From NCBI RefSeq assembly GCF_015704895.1, contig NZ_JADQWB010000003.1, forward strand, positions 248,001 to 312,000: a DNA stretch of 64,000 bases, written 5' to 3'. A model generated the notes under the pieces. The model saw only the letters and a list, made by a program, of their open reading frames with translations, was not told the origin of the DNA and made no database searches. This DNA is from Agrobacterium leguminum. GTDB lineage: Bacteria; Pseudomonadota; Alphaproteobacteria; Rhizobiales; Rhizobiaceae. Positions 47,407-56,106 of the stretch are shown one piece after another (the first letter of the stretch is position 1; the number at the start of each line of letters is the position of its first letter). The translations under genes and the position numbers were made by a program.

Positions 47407-48358
47407 GGATCGCCAGAAGTCCGAACAGGCCGATCAACAACAGGTCGGCAACCCGCGCAAGCCGCAGCGCCCTGCGAATATCGCCGGCGACCAGCGCCGC
47501 CCTGCCGCCTTCGCCCATGAAACGCGCCTCGATCATCTGCCCGCCATAGGAGCGCGGCCCTGCGAGCGCAAAGCCGAGAGCGCCGGCCAGCGCCGCCTCC
47601 GGCCAGCCGGCATTGGGGGAGCGGTGATGATGGGCATCGCGACGTATCGCGGCAATAGCCCCGCCGGGTGATGCGCCCTTAACAAAAAACGCCGCGACCA
47701 CGAAAAGAACGCCGCTCAGCCGCGAGGCCGGTAGATTGACCAGATCGTCCAGCCGGGCGGAGGCCCAGCCGAAGGCCTCATGGCGGGGTGAGCGATGGCC
47801 GATCATGCTGTCGGCCGTATTGATCGCCTTGTAAGCCGCGCCGCCCGGCAGGCCCAGGAGACCGAGCCAGAAGGCAGGTGCGACAATGCCGTCGGAAAAA
47901 TTCTCGGCCAGACTTTCGATCGCCGCCCGGCAGATCGCCGCCTCGTCCAGCTTTTGCGGATCGCGCCCGACGATCATCGATACCGCTTTGCGGCCGCCTT
48001 CTACACCCTTGCGCTCCAGCGCAGTGGCGACAGCCTCCACATGCTGCTCGAGACTTTTCTGCGCCGGAAGCGAAGCGCCAAGTACGGCGACCAACAAAAG
48101 GCCGAAGGGCATGAAGAGGAGAACGGATTGCGCTAACCATGCAACAAGCAGCGTCAGCCCAACGAAAACGAGGAGAGCCGCCACGCCTGCCCCCCTGCGC
48201 TGTGAAAATGACGCGCTCTCCCGGTTCCATTTTTTGTCCAGCAGCGCGATAAGCGAACCGATCCAGGTGACGGGATGGCCGATGCGTTTGAACAGCCAGT
48301 CCGGATAGCCGGTCAGGCGTTCGATCACGAGCGACAGGAAAGCGAGAGCAAAAAACAT
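47393..48358 (-). CDS. cobD: Adenosylcobinamide-phosphate synthase CobD/CbiB
   Basis: 321-residue membrane protein with about five hydrophobic segments. [22 protein letters not shown] near the N-terminus (in part), [20 protein letters not shown] and the STM-like [20 protein letters not shown] region are CbiB signatures. It attaches aminopropanol (phosphate) to cobyric acid. Its ATG at 48358 interlocks with the cobC ATG at 48357 in one CATG. No Shine-Dalgarno is evident. Confidence 0.93.
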   Translation of the reverse strand: MFFALAFLSLVIERLTGYPDWLFKRIGHPVTWIGSLIALLDKKWNRESASFSQRRGAGVAALLVFVGLTLLVAWLAQSVLLFMPFGLLLVAVLGASLPAQKSLEQHVEAVATALERKGVEGGRKAVSMIVGRDPQKLDEAAICRAAIESLAENFSDGIVAPAFWLGLLGLPGGAAYKAINTADSMIGHRSPRHEAFGWASARLDDLVNLPASRLSGVLFVVAAFFVKGASPGGAIAAIRRDAHHHRSPNAGWPEAALAGALGFALAGPRSYGGQMIEARFMGEGGRAALVAGDIRRALRLARVADLLLIGLFGLLAILIAL

Positions 48359-49403
48359 GGGCGAGACAGTACCAGAAAAGGCGAAAGCTGCGATCCGTCA
48401 TGGCGGCAATCTCGGCAGGGCGCGTCTGATGTTTCCTGAAGCGCCGGAACCATGGATCGACCTTTCGACCGGGATCAATCCGCACTCCTACCCGCATTCG
48501 CCGATCCCCGCCAGCGCATTCGCGCGCCTGCCGGAACCAGACGCCGCCGAAGAATTGAGACATCTGGCCGCAGCGCATTTCGATGCGCCTTCCGCACGGC
48601 ATGTCGCGCTTTCCCCCGGCACCCAGATGCTGATGCCATTGCTGGCGCAGATCGCTATCGCCCGCGGGGCCAAGAGCGGCGCCGTACTTTCACCCGCCTA
48701 TGCGGAACATGCCCGAACCGCGCGCATGGCCGGACTGGCTGTGACCGGAGTGGAAAACATCAGCGACCTGTCGGCTCACGATTATGCGGTCGTGGTCAAT
48801 CCCAATAATCCCGATGGCCGCATCACGGATCGCGCCGCATTGTTGTCGCTGGCCGACGCCATGCGCCGCAAGGGGGGGCTGCTCGTCGTGGACGAAGCCT
48901 TCATCGAAACAGGAGGTGCCGAAAGCCTCGCAGATGCCGCCGGTCAGGATGCGCTGGTGGTCCTGCGCTCCTTCGGCAAATTTTACGGCATGGCGGGCGT
49001 TCGGCTGGGTTTCGCGATTGCGCAGCTCGATATTGCTGCCGACCTGGAGGCAAGGCTCGGCCCCTGGGCGGTTTCCGGCCCGGCGCTGCATATCGCGATG
49101 CAGGCTCTGGCGGATGGGGAATGGCAATCATCCATGCGTCTGCACCTTGCCGAAGATGCCCGGCGCATGAATGCCATGCTGGAGAAAGCGGGGCTGGCAA
49201 TTGCCGGCGGCACCTCGCTGTTTACTCTGGTGCGGGATCCCCGCACCGCAGACCTGTTCAGCCATCTTGGCCGACACGGCATTCTGGTCCGCATTTTTGA
49301 TGAAAGGCCGAACGATATGCGTTTCGGCCTTCCCGGTAGCGAAACGGAGTGGCAGCGCCTCAAGGAGGCGCTGTCATCCTTTGACTATTCCTCGAAAGTG
49401 TAG
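48357..49403 (+). CDS. cobC: Threonine-phosphate decarboxylase CobC
   Basis: 348-residue fold-type I PLP enzyme supplying (R)-1-aminopropanol phosphate for the nucleotide loop. IRHGGNLGRARLMFPEAPEPW leads into IDLSTGINPHSYP (typical CobC), NPNNPDGRITD contacts substrate, and LRSFGKFYGMAGVRLGFA contains the PLP lysine (about residue 208). Functionally paired with divergent cobD. Its 3' end overlaps the fuconate dehydratase gene by 19 bases. Confidence 0.93.
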   Translation: MGETVPEKAKAAIRHGGNLGRARLMFPEAPEPWIDLSTGINPHSYPHSPIPASAFARLPEPDAAEELRHLAAAHFDAPSARHVALSPGTQMLMPLLAQIAIARGAKSGAVLSPAYAEHARTARMAGLAVTGVENISDLSAHDYAVVVNPNNPDGRITDRAALLSLADAMRRKGGLLVVDEAFIETGGAESLADAAGQDALVVLRSFGKFYGMAGVRLGFAIAQLDIAADLEARLGPWAVSGPALHIAMQALADGEWQSSMRLHLAEDARRMNAMLEKAGLAIAGGTSLFTLVRDPRTADLFSHLGRHGILVRIFDERPNDMRFGLPGSETEWQRLKEALSSFDYSSKV

Positions 49404-50662
49404 GTCTCAATCGACTCCGGCTTCATTTCGATGGAGAAGCCCGGCAGTTTCGGCGGCATGTAAGCGGCATTTCTGATATCGCAGGGCTCGATGAAATGCT
49501 CGTGCAGGTGGTCGACATATTCGATCACGCGGCCTTCCTTCGTGCCTGAGACGACCAGATAGTCGATCATCGACAGATGCTGTACATATTCGCAAAGGCC
49601 GACGCCGCCGGCATGCGGCCAGACCGGCAGATTGTATTTGGCGGCGATCAGCAGCACCGCCAGCACCTCGTTCAAACCACCCATGCGGCAGCTGTCGATC
49701 TGCACCACATCGATGGCGCCCTCGGCGATGAACTGCTTGAACATGATGCGGTTCTGGCACATTTCACCGGTCGCCACCTTAACCGACCCGATGGCCGCAC
49801 GAATCTTGCGATGACCGGCAATATCGTCCGGGCTCGTCGGCTCCTCGATGAAGAATGGCTTGGCGAAGGCGAGCTTCTTCACCCAGTCAATCGCCTGATC
49901 CACTTCCCATACCTGGTTGGCGTCGATCATGAGGTAACGGTCGGGACCGATCACCTCACGGGCAATGGTGAGACGGCGGATGTCGTCTTCCAGATCGCGG
50001 CCGACCTTCATCTTCACATGGTTGAATCCGGCATCGATGGCTTCCTGGCAAAGGCGACGCAGCTTGGCGTCGTCATAACCGAGCCAGCCGGCCGAGGTCG
50101 TGTAGCAGGCATAACCTTCGCTCTTCAGCGTCTCGATACGTTCCTTCTTGCCGCTTTCGGCTCTTTTGAGGATCGCAAGCGCCTCGTCACGGGTCAGCAC
50201 GTCGGTCAAATAACGATAGTCGACGATATCGGCGATTTCTTCCGGGCTCATATCGGCAACGAGCTGCCAGACCGGCTTGCCCGCCTTCTTGGCCAGCAAA
50301 TCCCATACGGCATTGACGACGGCGCCGGTGGCGAGATGCATCGCGCCCTTGTCCGGACCGATCCAGCGCAGCTGGCTGTCGCTGGTCAGATGCCGCCAAT
50401 ATTTGCCGGGGTTCTCGGTGACGGTGGCAAGATCGGTGCCGACGACCAAATGACGCATCGCTTCGATGGCCATGCAGCAGATATCGTTACCGCGGCCGAT
50501 GGTGAAGGTCAGCCCGTGGCCTTTGAGACCCGCCTCATCGGTATCGAGAATGACGTAAGCCGCCGAATAATCCGGGTCGGGGTTCATCGCATCCGAACCG
50601 TCGAGGCTCTGGGACGTCGGAAAACGCAGGTCGAAAACACGCAGATCAGTAATTTTGGTCAT
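49385..50662 (-). CDS. fucD: L-fuconate dehydratase (enolase superfamily)
   Basis: 425 residues. It dehydrates L-fuconate to 2-keto-3-deoxy-L-fuconate. Mandelate racemase-type signatures: VKMKVGRDLEDDIRR (catalytic lysine), LMIDANQVWEVDQAIDW, FIEEPTSPDD, KVATGEMCQNRIMF (metal ligands) and HAGGVGLCEYVQH (catalytic histidine). The N-terminus ITDLRVFDLRFPTSQSLDGSDAMNPDPDYS (in part) and DSQLRWIGPDKGAMHL are typical of FucD. Last gene of the sugar operon; 3' end antisense to cobC. The next enzyme of the L-fucose route, 2-keto-3-deoxyfuconate dehydrogenase, is not obvious here. Confidence 0.92.
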   Translation of the reverse strand: MTKITDLRVFDLRFPTSQSLDGSDAMNPDPDYSAAYVILDTDEAGLKGHGLTFTIGRGNDICCMAIEAMRHLVVGTDLATVTENPGKYWRHLTSDSQLRWIGPDKGAMHLATGAVVNAVWDLLAKKAGKPVWQLVADMSPEEIADIVDYRYLTDVLTRDEALAILKRAESGKKERIETLKSEGYACYTTSAGWLGYDDAKLRRLCQEAIDAGFNHVKMKVGRDLEDDIRRLTIAREVIGPDRYLMIDANQVWEVDQAIDWVKKLAFAKPFFIEEPTSPDDIAGHRKIRAAIGSVKVATGEMCQNRIMFKQFIAEGAIDVVQIDSCRMGGLNEVLAVLLIAAKYNLPVWPHAGGVGLCEYVQHLSMIDYLVVSGTKEGRVIEYVDHLHEHFIEPCDIRNAAYMPPKLPGFSIEMKPESIETYTFEE

Positions 50663-50698
50663 GGCCGTTCACTCGCGGTCAGTGTCAAAGGAAATCGT

Positions 50699-51028
50699 TC
50701 AATCGTGGTGGAAGGTTTCTTCCATCATTGCCCACCACTCGCCTTCCTTCCGGCTTTCGAGCGGTTGCTGGCAGGGAATGGTGAAGGACCACCATTCCCG
50801 GTTCTTGGGGCTTGCGGCCATCTTCGCCATGTCGGCGCTGATATCGCTGCCGTGATATTCCCAATAGCCGAAGAGCAGATTTTCCGGCTCGCGCAGGAAG
50901 ATCGTGTAGTTGCGGATATTGCAGTCGCTGATAAGCGCCAGAATTTCAGGCCACACGGCCGCATGCAGCCTTTTGTACTCCGCGATCATCTCCGGTTTGA
51001 CGCCTATGACCATGCCCATGCGCTGCAT
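50699..51028 (-). CDS. L-rhamnose/L-fucose mutarotase family protein
   Basis: 109 residues of the RhaM-like dimeric alpha/beta barrel family: MQRMGMVIGVKPEMIAEYKRL, NYTIFLREPENLLFGYWEY (tyrosine/histidine active-site region) and EGEWWAMMEETFHHD. These enzymes interconvert sugar anomers. In this operon the substrate is most likely L-fucose or L-galactose, presenting the anomer needed by the aldo/keto reductase. It follows the UxaB-like gene by 11 bases. Confidence 0.85.
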   Translation of the reverse strand: MQRMGMVIGVKPEMIAEYKRLHAAVWPEILALISDCNIRNYTIFLREPENLLFGYWEYHGSDISADMAKMAASPKNREWWSFTIPCQQPLESRKEGEWWAMMEETFHHD

Positions 51029-51039
51029 GAAAAACTCCG

Positions 51040-52173
51040 TTATTGCTTGATGGTGGCGAGCGCAGCGCGCAGCTTTGTCTGCGGCAGGTCCAAACCCAGC
51101 CGTTCTGCCGCGGCAATGACCGGGACAAAGCGGCGGCGCTTCTTTTCATCGTGGTTGCCGGCGATATCGGAGAGCCGATGCGCGAGAAAGGGATTGCGCA
51201 AACGTTCCCGCAGCACGCCAATATAGGCCTGCGCATCGTCCCCCATGCCTTCAGCGGCAAAGACCGGCAGAACCTCGTCCCACCAGAGCGTCTCAATATC
51301 CGCAACGAGAGCATCGTCGGCCATTGCCTGACGCACCGTCTCGTCCTTCGCGCGCGCATCCTGCAACCAGCGTTCCGCCAGATAGGAATGGCCGAGATTG
51401 AGCAGGAAAAGCTTCAGCTTTTCATAGTGATCGAGATCGTCCGTCAGCACCACGGCAGGGTGCGTGCAGGGAAGGACAAGCCCGTCCTGCTTCTCTATAG
51501 CCCAGAGTGCATAGGGCTCCGCCACCGCACCCACCGGGTCGATAGGCTCGGAGACGATGCGATCCACCAGACTATTGGCGAAACGGCACTTCTCATTCAG
51601 ATAAAAGGCAAAACCCGCCGGCAATTGCCATTCATCGGCAAGCCGGCGAATGACCTGTTTCAGCTTTTCGCCATTGCGCGGCACGAGCTCGCAGGGGAAG
51701 ATGGAGACAGGTGCTTCCGGATTGCGCTGAAAACGCTCCAGCAGCAGCATGCAGAGTTTTGCCGGAAAGCTTTTCGGTACGACCGTGAAATCGCCAGCAA
51801 GCCCAGCATTATCCGCCGAATCCAGCTCATAACCGCGGTCGCCCGTATTGGACAGAATGACGTCGGCCTCGCAGGCAAGGCGGCGCACTTCGGCCCAGTC
51901 GGTCGCAGCCGTCAATGCCCGCGCGACAGCCCCGCCCTGAATTTCCTCATCCACTTCCTGCCCATCACGGATGCCGCGAATACGCACGGGGTAGGGTCCC
52001 CCGCCGTTCAGTGCCGCAACACGCTTCAGGCTCTCCGCATTGCCGGTCGTCTGGACAATCGCGATGCGCCCGAGAGCCTCGCCCTTGTCCAGCGCCTGCG
52101 AAACAAAGAGATCCGCATGCGCCAGAAGAAAGCGGCTGGTGCCGAATTGCAGGATGGGCGTATCGGGCGTCAT
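51040..52173 (-). CDS. UxaB-like tagaturonate reductase (mannitol dehydrogenase family)
   Basis: 377 residues of the polyol long-chain dehydrogenase family. ILQFGTSRFLLAHADLF at the N-terminus, ILSNTGDRGYEL, SFPAKLCMLLLERF, IFPCELVPRNGEKL and NSLVDRIVSEPI match the layout of E. coli UxaB rather than mannitol dehydrogenases. The catalytic lysine-asparagine-histidine set appears as KLFLLNLGH (about residue 257-265). It would reduce D-tagaturonate to D-altronate with NADH, feeding the UxaA-type dehydratase encoded divergently. It is shorter than UxaB (about 480). Overlaps the Zn-dehydrogenase gene by 4 bases. Confidence 0.75.
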   Translation of the reverse strand: MTPDTPILQFGTSRFLLAHADLFVSQALDKGEALGRIAIVQTTGNAESLKRVAALNGGGPYPVRIRGIRDGQEVDEEIQGGAVARALTAATDWAEVRRLACEADVILSNTGDRGYELDSADNAGLAGDFTVVPKSFPAKLCMLLLERFQRNPEAPVSIFPCELVPRNGEKLKQVIRRLADEWQLPAGFAFYLNEKCRFANSLVDRIVSEPIDPVGAVAEPYALWAIEKQDGLVLPCTHPAVVLTDDLDHYEKLKLFLLNLGHSYLAERWLQDARAKDETVRQAMADDALVADIETLWWDEVLPVFAAEGMGDDAQAYIGVLRERLRNPFLAHRLSDIAGNHDEKKRRRFVPVIAAAERLGLDLPQTKLRAALATIKQ

Positions 52174-53180
52174 GCGACCTCCACCATGCCCTTGATAACG
52201 CCGGCCTTCGGATCGGTCAGGCCGGCGAATCTGGAGGGCACATCGGCAAGCGTCATGCGATGGGTGATCAATGCTTCCGGTACCTTGCCTTCCCGCAGCG
52301 CCTGCAGGACGCGCTCGAAATCCTGGGGCGTGGCATTGCGGCTGCCGAGCAGCGTCGTCTCCCGCTTGTGGAACTCCGGGTCGTTGAAGCTGATATCGCT
52401 GGCGACGATGGAGACCAGCACATAGGAACCGCCATGGCCGACAAAGGAAAAGCCGCGCTCCATGGCTTTCGGATTGCCGGTCGCATCGAAGACCGCATCG
52501 AAGAAATCGCCGCCGGTAATGTCGGAGAGGCGATCCCCGTCGCCCTCGCCGAGTGTCACCGTGTGTGCGACCCCGAGATGCTCCCTGCAGAAATTCAGCC
52601 GGTCGGTGCGCCCATCAATCATGGTCACTTCACCGCCATCGAGAACCGCGAAAACCGCAACCGCCATGCCAATCGGGCCGGCGCCGACGATCAGAACCTT
52701 CTGCCCCTTCTCGACTGCGCCACGGCGCACCGCATGCGCACCGATAGCCAGAAATTCGGTCATCGCCGCCTGATCGAGGCTCAACCCCTCCGCCTTCAGC
52801 ACGAATTGCTGCGGCACGCTCAGATATTCGACCATGCCGCCATCGCGATGAACGCCCAGCACACCGATATTGCGGCAGCAATTGCTTTTGCCCTTCAGGC
52901 AGGCGCTGCATTTGCCGCACGAGATATAGGGAATGACGGTGACCACATCGCCGGCGGACAGATGGCTGCCTTGCGGCGCCTCTTCCACCGTGCCGGAAAG
53001 CTCATGGCCCATGATACGCGGATAGGAAAGATAAGGCTGGTTGCCGGTGAAGATGTGCAGGTCCGTGCCGCAAACCCCGATGCGGCGAATACGCACCAGC
53101 ACTTCACCTTCGCCACGCGCTGGCTTTGGCAGTTCCTTGGAGACGAGTTGACCTGGGGTTTCGCAGAAAATCGCCAGCAT
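52170..53180 (-). CDS. Zinc-dependent alcohol dehydrogenase, candidate L-galactonate 5-dehydrogenase
   Basis: 336-residue medium-chain dehydrogenase. Catalytic zinc site GVCGTDLHI and GHELSG; structural zinc cysteines CGKCSACLKGKSNCC; Rossmann motif VLIVGAGPIGMAVAVFAV. Family level resembles LgoD/sorbitol dehydrogenase. In context (lactonase, UxaB-like, UxaA-like) oxidation of L-galactonate to D-tagaturonate is the most economical role; action on another aldonate is possible. Start overlaps nothing; the stop overlaps the UxaB-like ATG. Confidence 0.72.
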   Translation of the reverse strand: MLAIFCETPGQLVSKELPKPARGEGEVLVRIRRIGVCGTDLHIFTGNQPYLSYPRIMGHELSGTVEEAPQGSHLSAGDVVTVIPYISCGKCSACLKGKSNCCRNIGVLGVHRDGGMVEYLSVPQQFVLKAEGLSLDQAAMTEFLAIGAHAVRRGAVEKGQKVLIVGAGPIGMAVAVFAVLDGGEVTMIDGRTDRLNFCREHLGVAHTVTLGEGDGDRLSDITGGDFFDAVFDATGNPKAMERGFSFVGHGGSYVLVSIVASDISFNDPEFHKRETTLLGSRNATPQDFERVLQALREGKVPEALITHRMTLADVPSRFAGLTDPKAGVIKGMVEVA

Positions 53181-53183
53181 GCA

Positions 53184-54005
53184 TCACCTGTGGGAAAGGG
53201 AATAAAAACGAACGGCGTTACCGCCGAAAACTGCCGCATGGTCCTCTGCCGGCACGATATCTCGGCAGAAATCCAGCCATGCCTGATAATCGCCCGCCAG
53301 CCGCAACACCGGCCAGTCACTGCCAAAAATCACGCGGTTGCCGCCAAAGAGTTCCAGAATGGTCTCGGCATAAGGCCGTACCGCTTCCGGCCGCTGCTCA
53401 CCGCGCTCGGTCAGCAGACCGGAGAGCTTGCAATGGACATTGGAAAGAGCCGCCAGAGCGGCCATATCCTTGCGCCAGTCGCTGTAGTGACCGGTAGCAA
53501 TCAACGGCTTCGCGCCATGGTCGATGACGATCGGCAATTGCGGATGGCGGCGGGCAAAAGCGAGGAGATGCGGCAGATTGGGCGGCAGGACCAGTGCGTC
53601 GAACGCCAGACCATGTTTTACCAGCGCCGCCACGGCGGGATCGAGTGCCGGATCATCGATCCAGGCGACATCCTCCATGCCCTGCAACATCGGGCGGACA
53701 CCCTTGAAGGCCGGATGTTTTGCCCGACGGGCGATTTCACTCGCCGCATCGGCGGATTTCATATCCACCCAGCCGACCACACCCTTGATGAAATCGGTCT
53801 TTTCCGCCAGCGCCAGCATGAAATCCGTGTCGGCCGCCGTCTCCATCGTCTGCACCAGCACGGTGCCGGAAACGGCGGCAGCGGCCAGCAAAGGCGACAG
53901 GTCGGCGGGGAGAAAATCCCGATAGATGGCGGCAAGCGACGGCGGCGGCCACTGCCCGGCGCGATCCTTCATCAGCCAGAAATGCTGGTGAGCGTCGATA
54001 AGCAT
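53184..54005 (-). CDS. Amidohydrolase family lactonase (L-fuconolactonase type)
   Basis: 273 residues. MLIDAHQHFWLM at the start has the HxH metal motif of COG3618 hydrolases; GVRPMLQGMEDVAWID, IVIDHGAKP and VIFGSDWPVL (terminal aspartate ligand) are characteristic. This group opens sugar-1,5 or 1,4-lactones, notably L-fuconolactone. ATG 54005 gives the family length and lies 4 bases after the aldo/keto reductase stop, so they are coupled. Confidence 0.85.
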   Translation of the reverse strand: MLIDAHQHFWLMKDRAGQWPPPSLAAIYRDFLPADLSPLLAAAAVSGTVLVQTMETAADTDFMLALAEKTDFIKGVVGWVDMKSADAASEIARRAKHPAFKGVRPMLQGMEDVAWIDDPALDPAVAALVKHGLAFDALVLPPNLPHLLAFARRHPQLPIVIDHGAKPLIATGHYSDWRKDMAALAALSNVHCKLSGLLTERGEQRPEAVRPYAETILELFGGNRVIFGSDWPVLRLAGDYQAWLDFCRDIVPAEDHAAVFGGNAVRFYSLSHR

Positions 54006-54009
54006 GGCC

Positions 54010-55023
54010 TCAGGCCTTTCCGCCCGGCACAGGCGCACCTTCGGCAATCAGGCCGCGCCTGTGCAGTTCGGACCAGAATTCATCCGGGATCGACTGTTCG
54101 AACCACTCGATATTGGAGGCGAGCTGCTGCGCATTGCGCGCACCCGAAACGACCGTGACCGACGCCGGATGGGCAAGCGGAAACTGCAGCGCGGCCGCCT
54201 GCAGCGAGACGCCGAGTTCCCCGCAAACACCCTGCAGCGCATCGACACGCGTGACAATATCGGCAGGCGCGTCGGCATAATTGAATTTGCGGTTACCGGC
54301 CAGAATGCCGGAATTGAACGCGCCCGCGACAACGATAGCGACACCGCTTTCAGCGCAACGGTTCATGAAAGCAAGGCTCTGCTGCTCCAGCAGCGTATAA
54401 CGACCGGCAAGCATGGCGACGTCGATATCAAAGACATCCATGGCGTCGCTGACGATTTCCCACTCATTGACGCCAAGGCCGACGGCCCCCGTCGATCCTT
54501 CCTCGCGCAGCTTGCCAAGCGCCCGGAAGCCACCGCCGGTGGTCAGCTGCTCCCAGTAATGCCGGTGCTTTTCGCCATGGGTGAAGGAGCCGATATCATG
54601 CACATAAAGAATATCCGGCTTCAGAACGCCTAGCCGTTGCTGGCTTGCCTCGAAGGAACGCAGGATACCGTCATAGGAATAATCATAGACCGGGCGGAAC
54701 GGCAGGGGCGCTATATAGGCATCCTCCTCCGGACCGACTGTCTCGTCCGGCACCATCACGCGTCCGACCTTAGTGCTCAGCGTGTATTCGTTCCGGTCAT
54801 GCTCCGTCACCATGGTGCCGAGGCGACGCTCCGACCGCGTATAGCCATAAAACGGCGCGGTATCGAAATAACGCATGCCGCTTTCCCATGCCTTGTCGAA
54901 CGCACCCTTAGACTCTTCATAGGGCGTGACGCGGTAGAGATTGCCCATCTGAGCGCAACCGAGGCCCATGACGGTGACGTCGACGGCGCGGCGCGGCAAT
55001 TTACGTGTATCGGAGACTTTCAT
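54010..55023 (-). CDS. Aldo/keto reductase, candidate L-fucose/L-galactose dehydrogenase
   Basis: 337 residues, TIM-barrel. MGLGCAQMGNLYRV, MRYFDTAPFYGYTRSERRLG (catalytic Asp and Tyr), KPDILYVHDIG (catalytic His region HD) and GLGVNEWE fit the D-threo-aldose/L-galactose dehydrogenase branch. It would oxidise L-fucose and/or L-galactose to the lactone, the substrate of the next gene. ATG 55023 chosen; GGAAAG lies about 9 bases upstream. A strong hairpin separates it from the binding-protein gene. Confidence 0.83.
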   Translation of the reverse strand: MKVSDTRKLPRRAVDVTVMGLGCAQMGNLYRVTPYEESKGAFDKAWESGMRYFDTAPFYGYTRSERRLGTMVTEHDRNEYTLSTKVGRVMVPDETVGPEEDAYIAPLPFRPVYDYSYDGILRSFEASQQRLGVLKPDILYVHDIGSFTHGEKHRHYWEQLTTGGGFRALGKLREEGSTGAVGLGVNEWEIVSDAMDVFDIDVAMLAGRYTLLEQQSLAFMNRCAESGVAIVVAGAFNSGILAGNRKFNYADAPADIVTRVDALQGVCGELGVSLQAAALQFPLAHPASVTVVSGARNAQQLASNIEWFEQSIPDEFWSELHRRGLIAEGAPVPGGKA

Positions 55024-55053
55024 CGCAGGGACTTTCCAGCTTGTCTTTGGAAA

Positions 55054-55079
55054 GACGCGCCGCCGCAAAGCGGCGCGTC
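55054..55079 (-). other. Strong hairpin between the binding-protein and reductase genes
   Basis: GACGCGCCGC / GCGGCGCGTC, a perfect 10-bp stem with a 6-base loop, 10 bases after the binding-protein stop. On the minus strand it is followed only by TTTCC. It probably stabilises the binding-protein mRNA and reduces readthrough, a common way to raise binding-protein levels over the rest of the operon. Confidence 0.6.
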
Positions 55080-55088
55080 ATCACGCAA

Positions 55089-56030
55089 TCAATAAAGAAC
55101 GTTCTTGGCTTCCGGCTTTTCGATATTGTCCTTGGTGACAACAACGACACCGGTGTCGACGAACTTCTCGACCTTTTCCTTGCCGATGAGCTTGGAAATG
55201 GTCTCCACGCCCTTTTCACCCATCTGATAAGAACCCTGAACCACGATACCGGCCAGCGTGCCATCCTTGACGAAGCCCTGAAGGTCCTGGTTGCCGTCGA
55301 AGCCGATGGCGACGACCTTGCCGGCCTTACCGCTCTGGGCGAGCGCGCGGCCGACGCCGATTGCAGTCGGCTCATTGGCGCCGAAAATGCCCTTGAGGTC
55401 GGAATTGGCGGCCAGAACGTCGGTCGTCTGGTTCAGCGCGGTCGCCATCTGCGACTGCGAATAGAACGGGCCGACGATCTTCAGGTTGGAGTTCATCTGG
55501 ATGTAATCGGTGAAACCGCCGACACGGCCGATTTCAGAACCTGCACCGGCGACATAGGACATGACGGCGATCTTGCCTTCCTTGCCCACCTTGTCGATCA
55601 ACGCCTGCGCTGCCAGTTCGCCGGCTTTCTTGTTATCGGTCGCCAGGAACGACTGATAATATTGCTCCGAGCCCTTTGCGAGCTGCGAGTCGATCAGAAC
55701 CACCGGAATACGGGCTTCCCAGGCCTTCTTGACGGCAGGCACCAGCGCGTCCGGATCGGAAGGTGCCAGAACAATGCCCGAGACCTTACGGTTGATGGCG
55801 TTTTCAACCATGTTGACCTGATCGGCAATGGCGGATTCGGCAGCCGGACCCTGGAAGGTCATGGTATTGCCGGAAGAATTCTTCATCGCCGCATCAGCGC
55901 CCTTCTGGACGTTCTGCCAGAAGGTGGAGTTGACGGTCTTGACGATGACGGCGATTTCACCGGCCTGCACGGTGGAAACGCTCCACAGCGCAATTGCGGA
56001 TGTCAGAAGGGCAGTCGCAATTTTCTTCAT
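55089..56030 (-). CDS. Sugar ABC transporter substrate-binding protein (RbsB type)
   Basis: 313 residues with a cleavable signal peptide (ATALLTSAIALWSVSTVQA). Periplasmic binding protein family 4: EIAVIVKTVNSTFWQNVQKGA, VSGIVLAPSDPDALVPAVKKA, IPVVLIDSQL, GIFGANEPTAIGVGRAL and GKVVAIGFDGNQDLQGFV. GGAGGAAGAA precedes the ATG. From its operon I infer L-fucose/L-galactose or a close relative as ligand; sequence alone says only a pentose or hexose. It lies 76 bases after the permease with a small hairpin (56081-56097) between them. Confidence 0.92.
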   Translation of the reverse strand: MKKIATALLTSAIALWSVSTVQAGEIAVIVKTVNSTFWQNVQKGADAAMKNSSGNTMTFQGPAAESAIADQVNMVENAINRKVSGIVLAPSDPDALVPAVKKAWEARIPVVLIDSQLAKGSEQYYQSFLATDNKKAGELAAQALIDKVGKEGKIAVMSYVAGAGSEIGRVGGFTDYIQMNSNLKIVGPFYSQSQMATALNQTTDVLAANSDLKGIFGANEPTAIGVGRALAQSGKAGKVVAIGFDGNQDLQGFVKDGTLAGIVVQGSYQMGEKGVETISKLIGKEKVEKFVDTGVVVVTKDNIEKPEAKNVLY

Positions 56031-56106
56031 TTCTTCCTCCGTGATGTCGGCATACCGGGCCTCCCCTTGCCGATCTTTTTTGCGGAAAGGGTCCGCAGGC
56101 CCTTGA

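Noticed and set aside
51915..54158. 747-codon frame antisense to the UxaB-like, Zn-dehydrogenase and lactonase genes
   Set aside because: Same reason: three genes with intact active-site motifs lie on the other strand, and no domain is seen in this frame.
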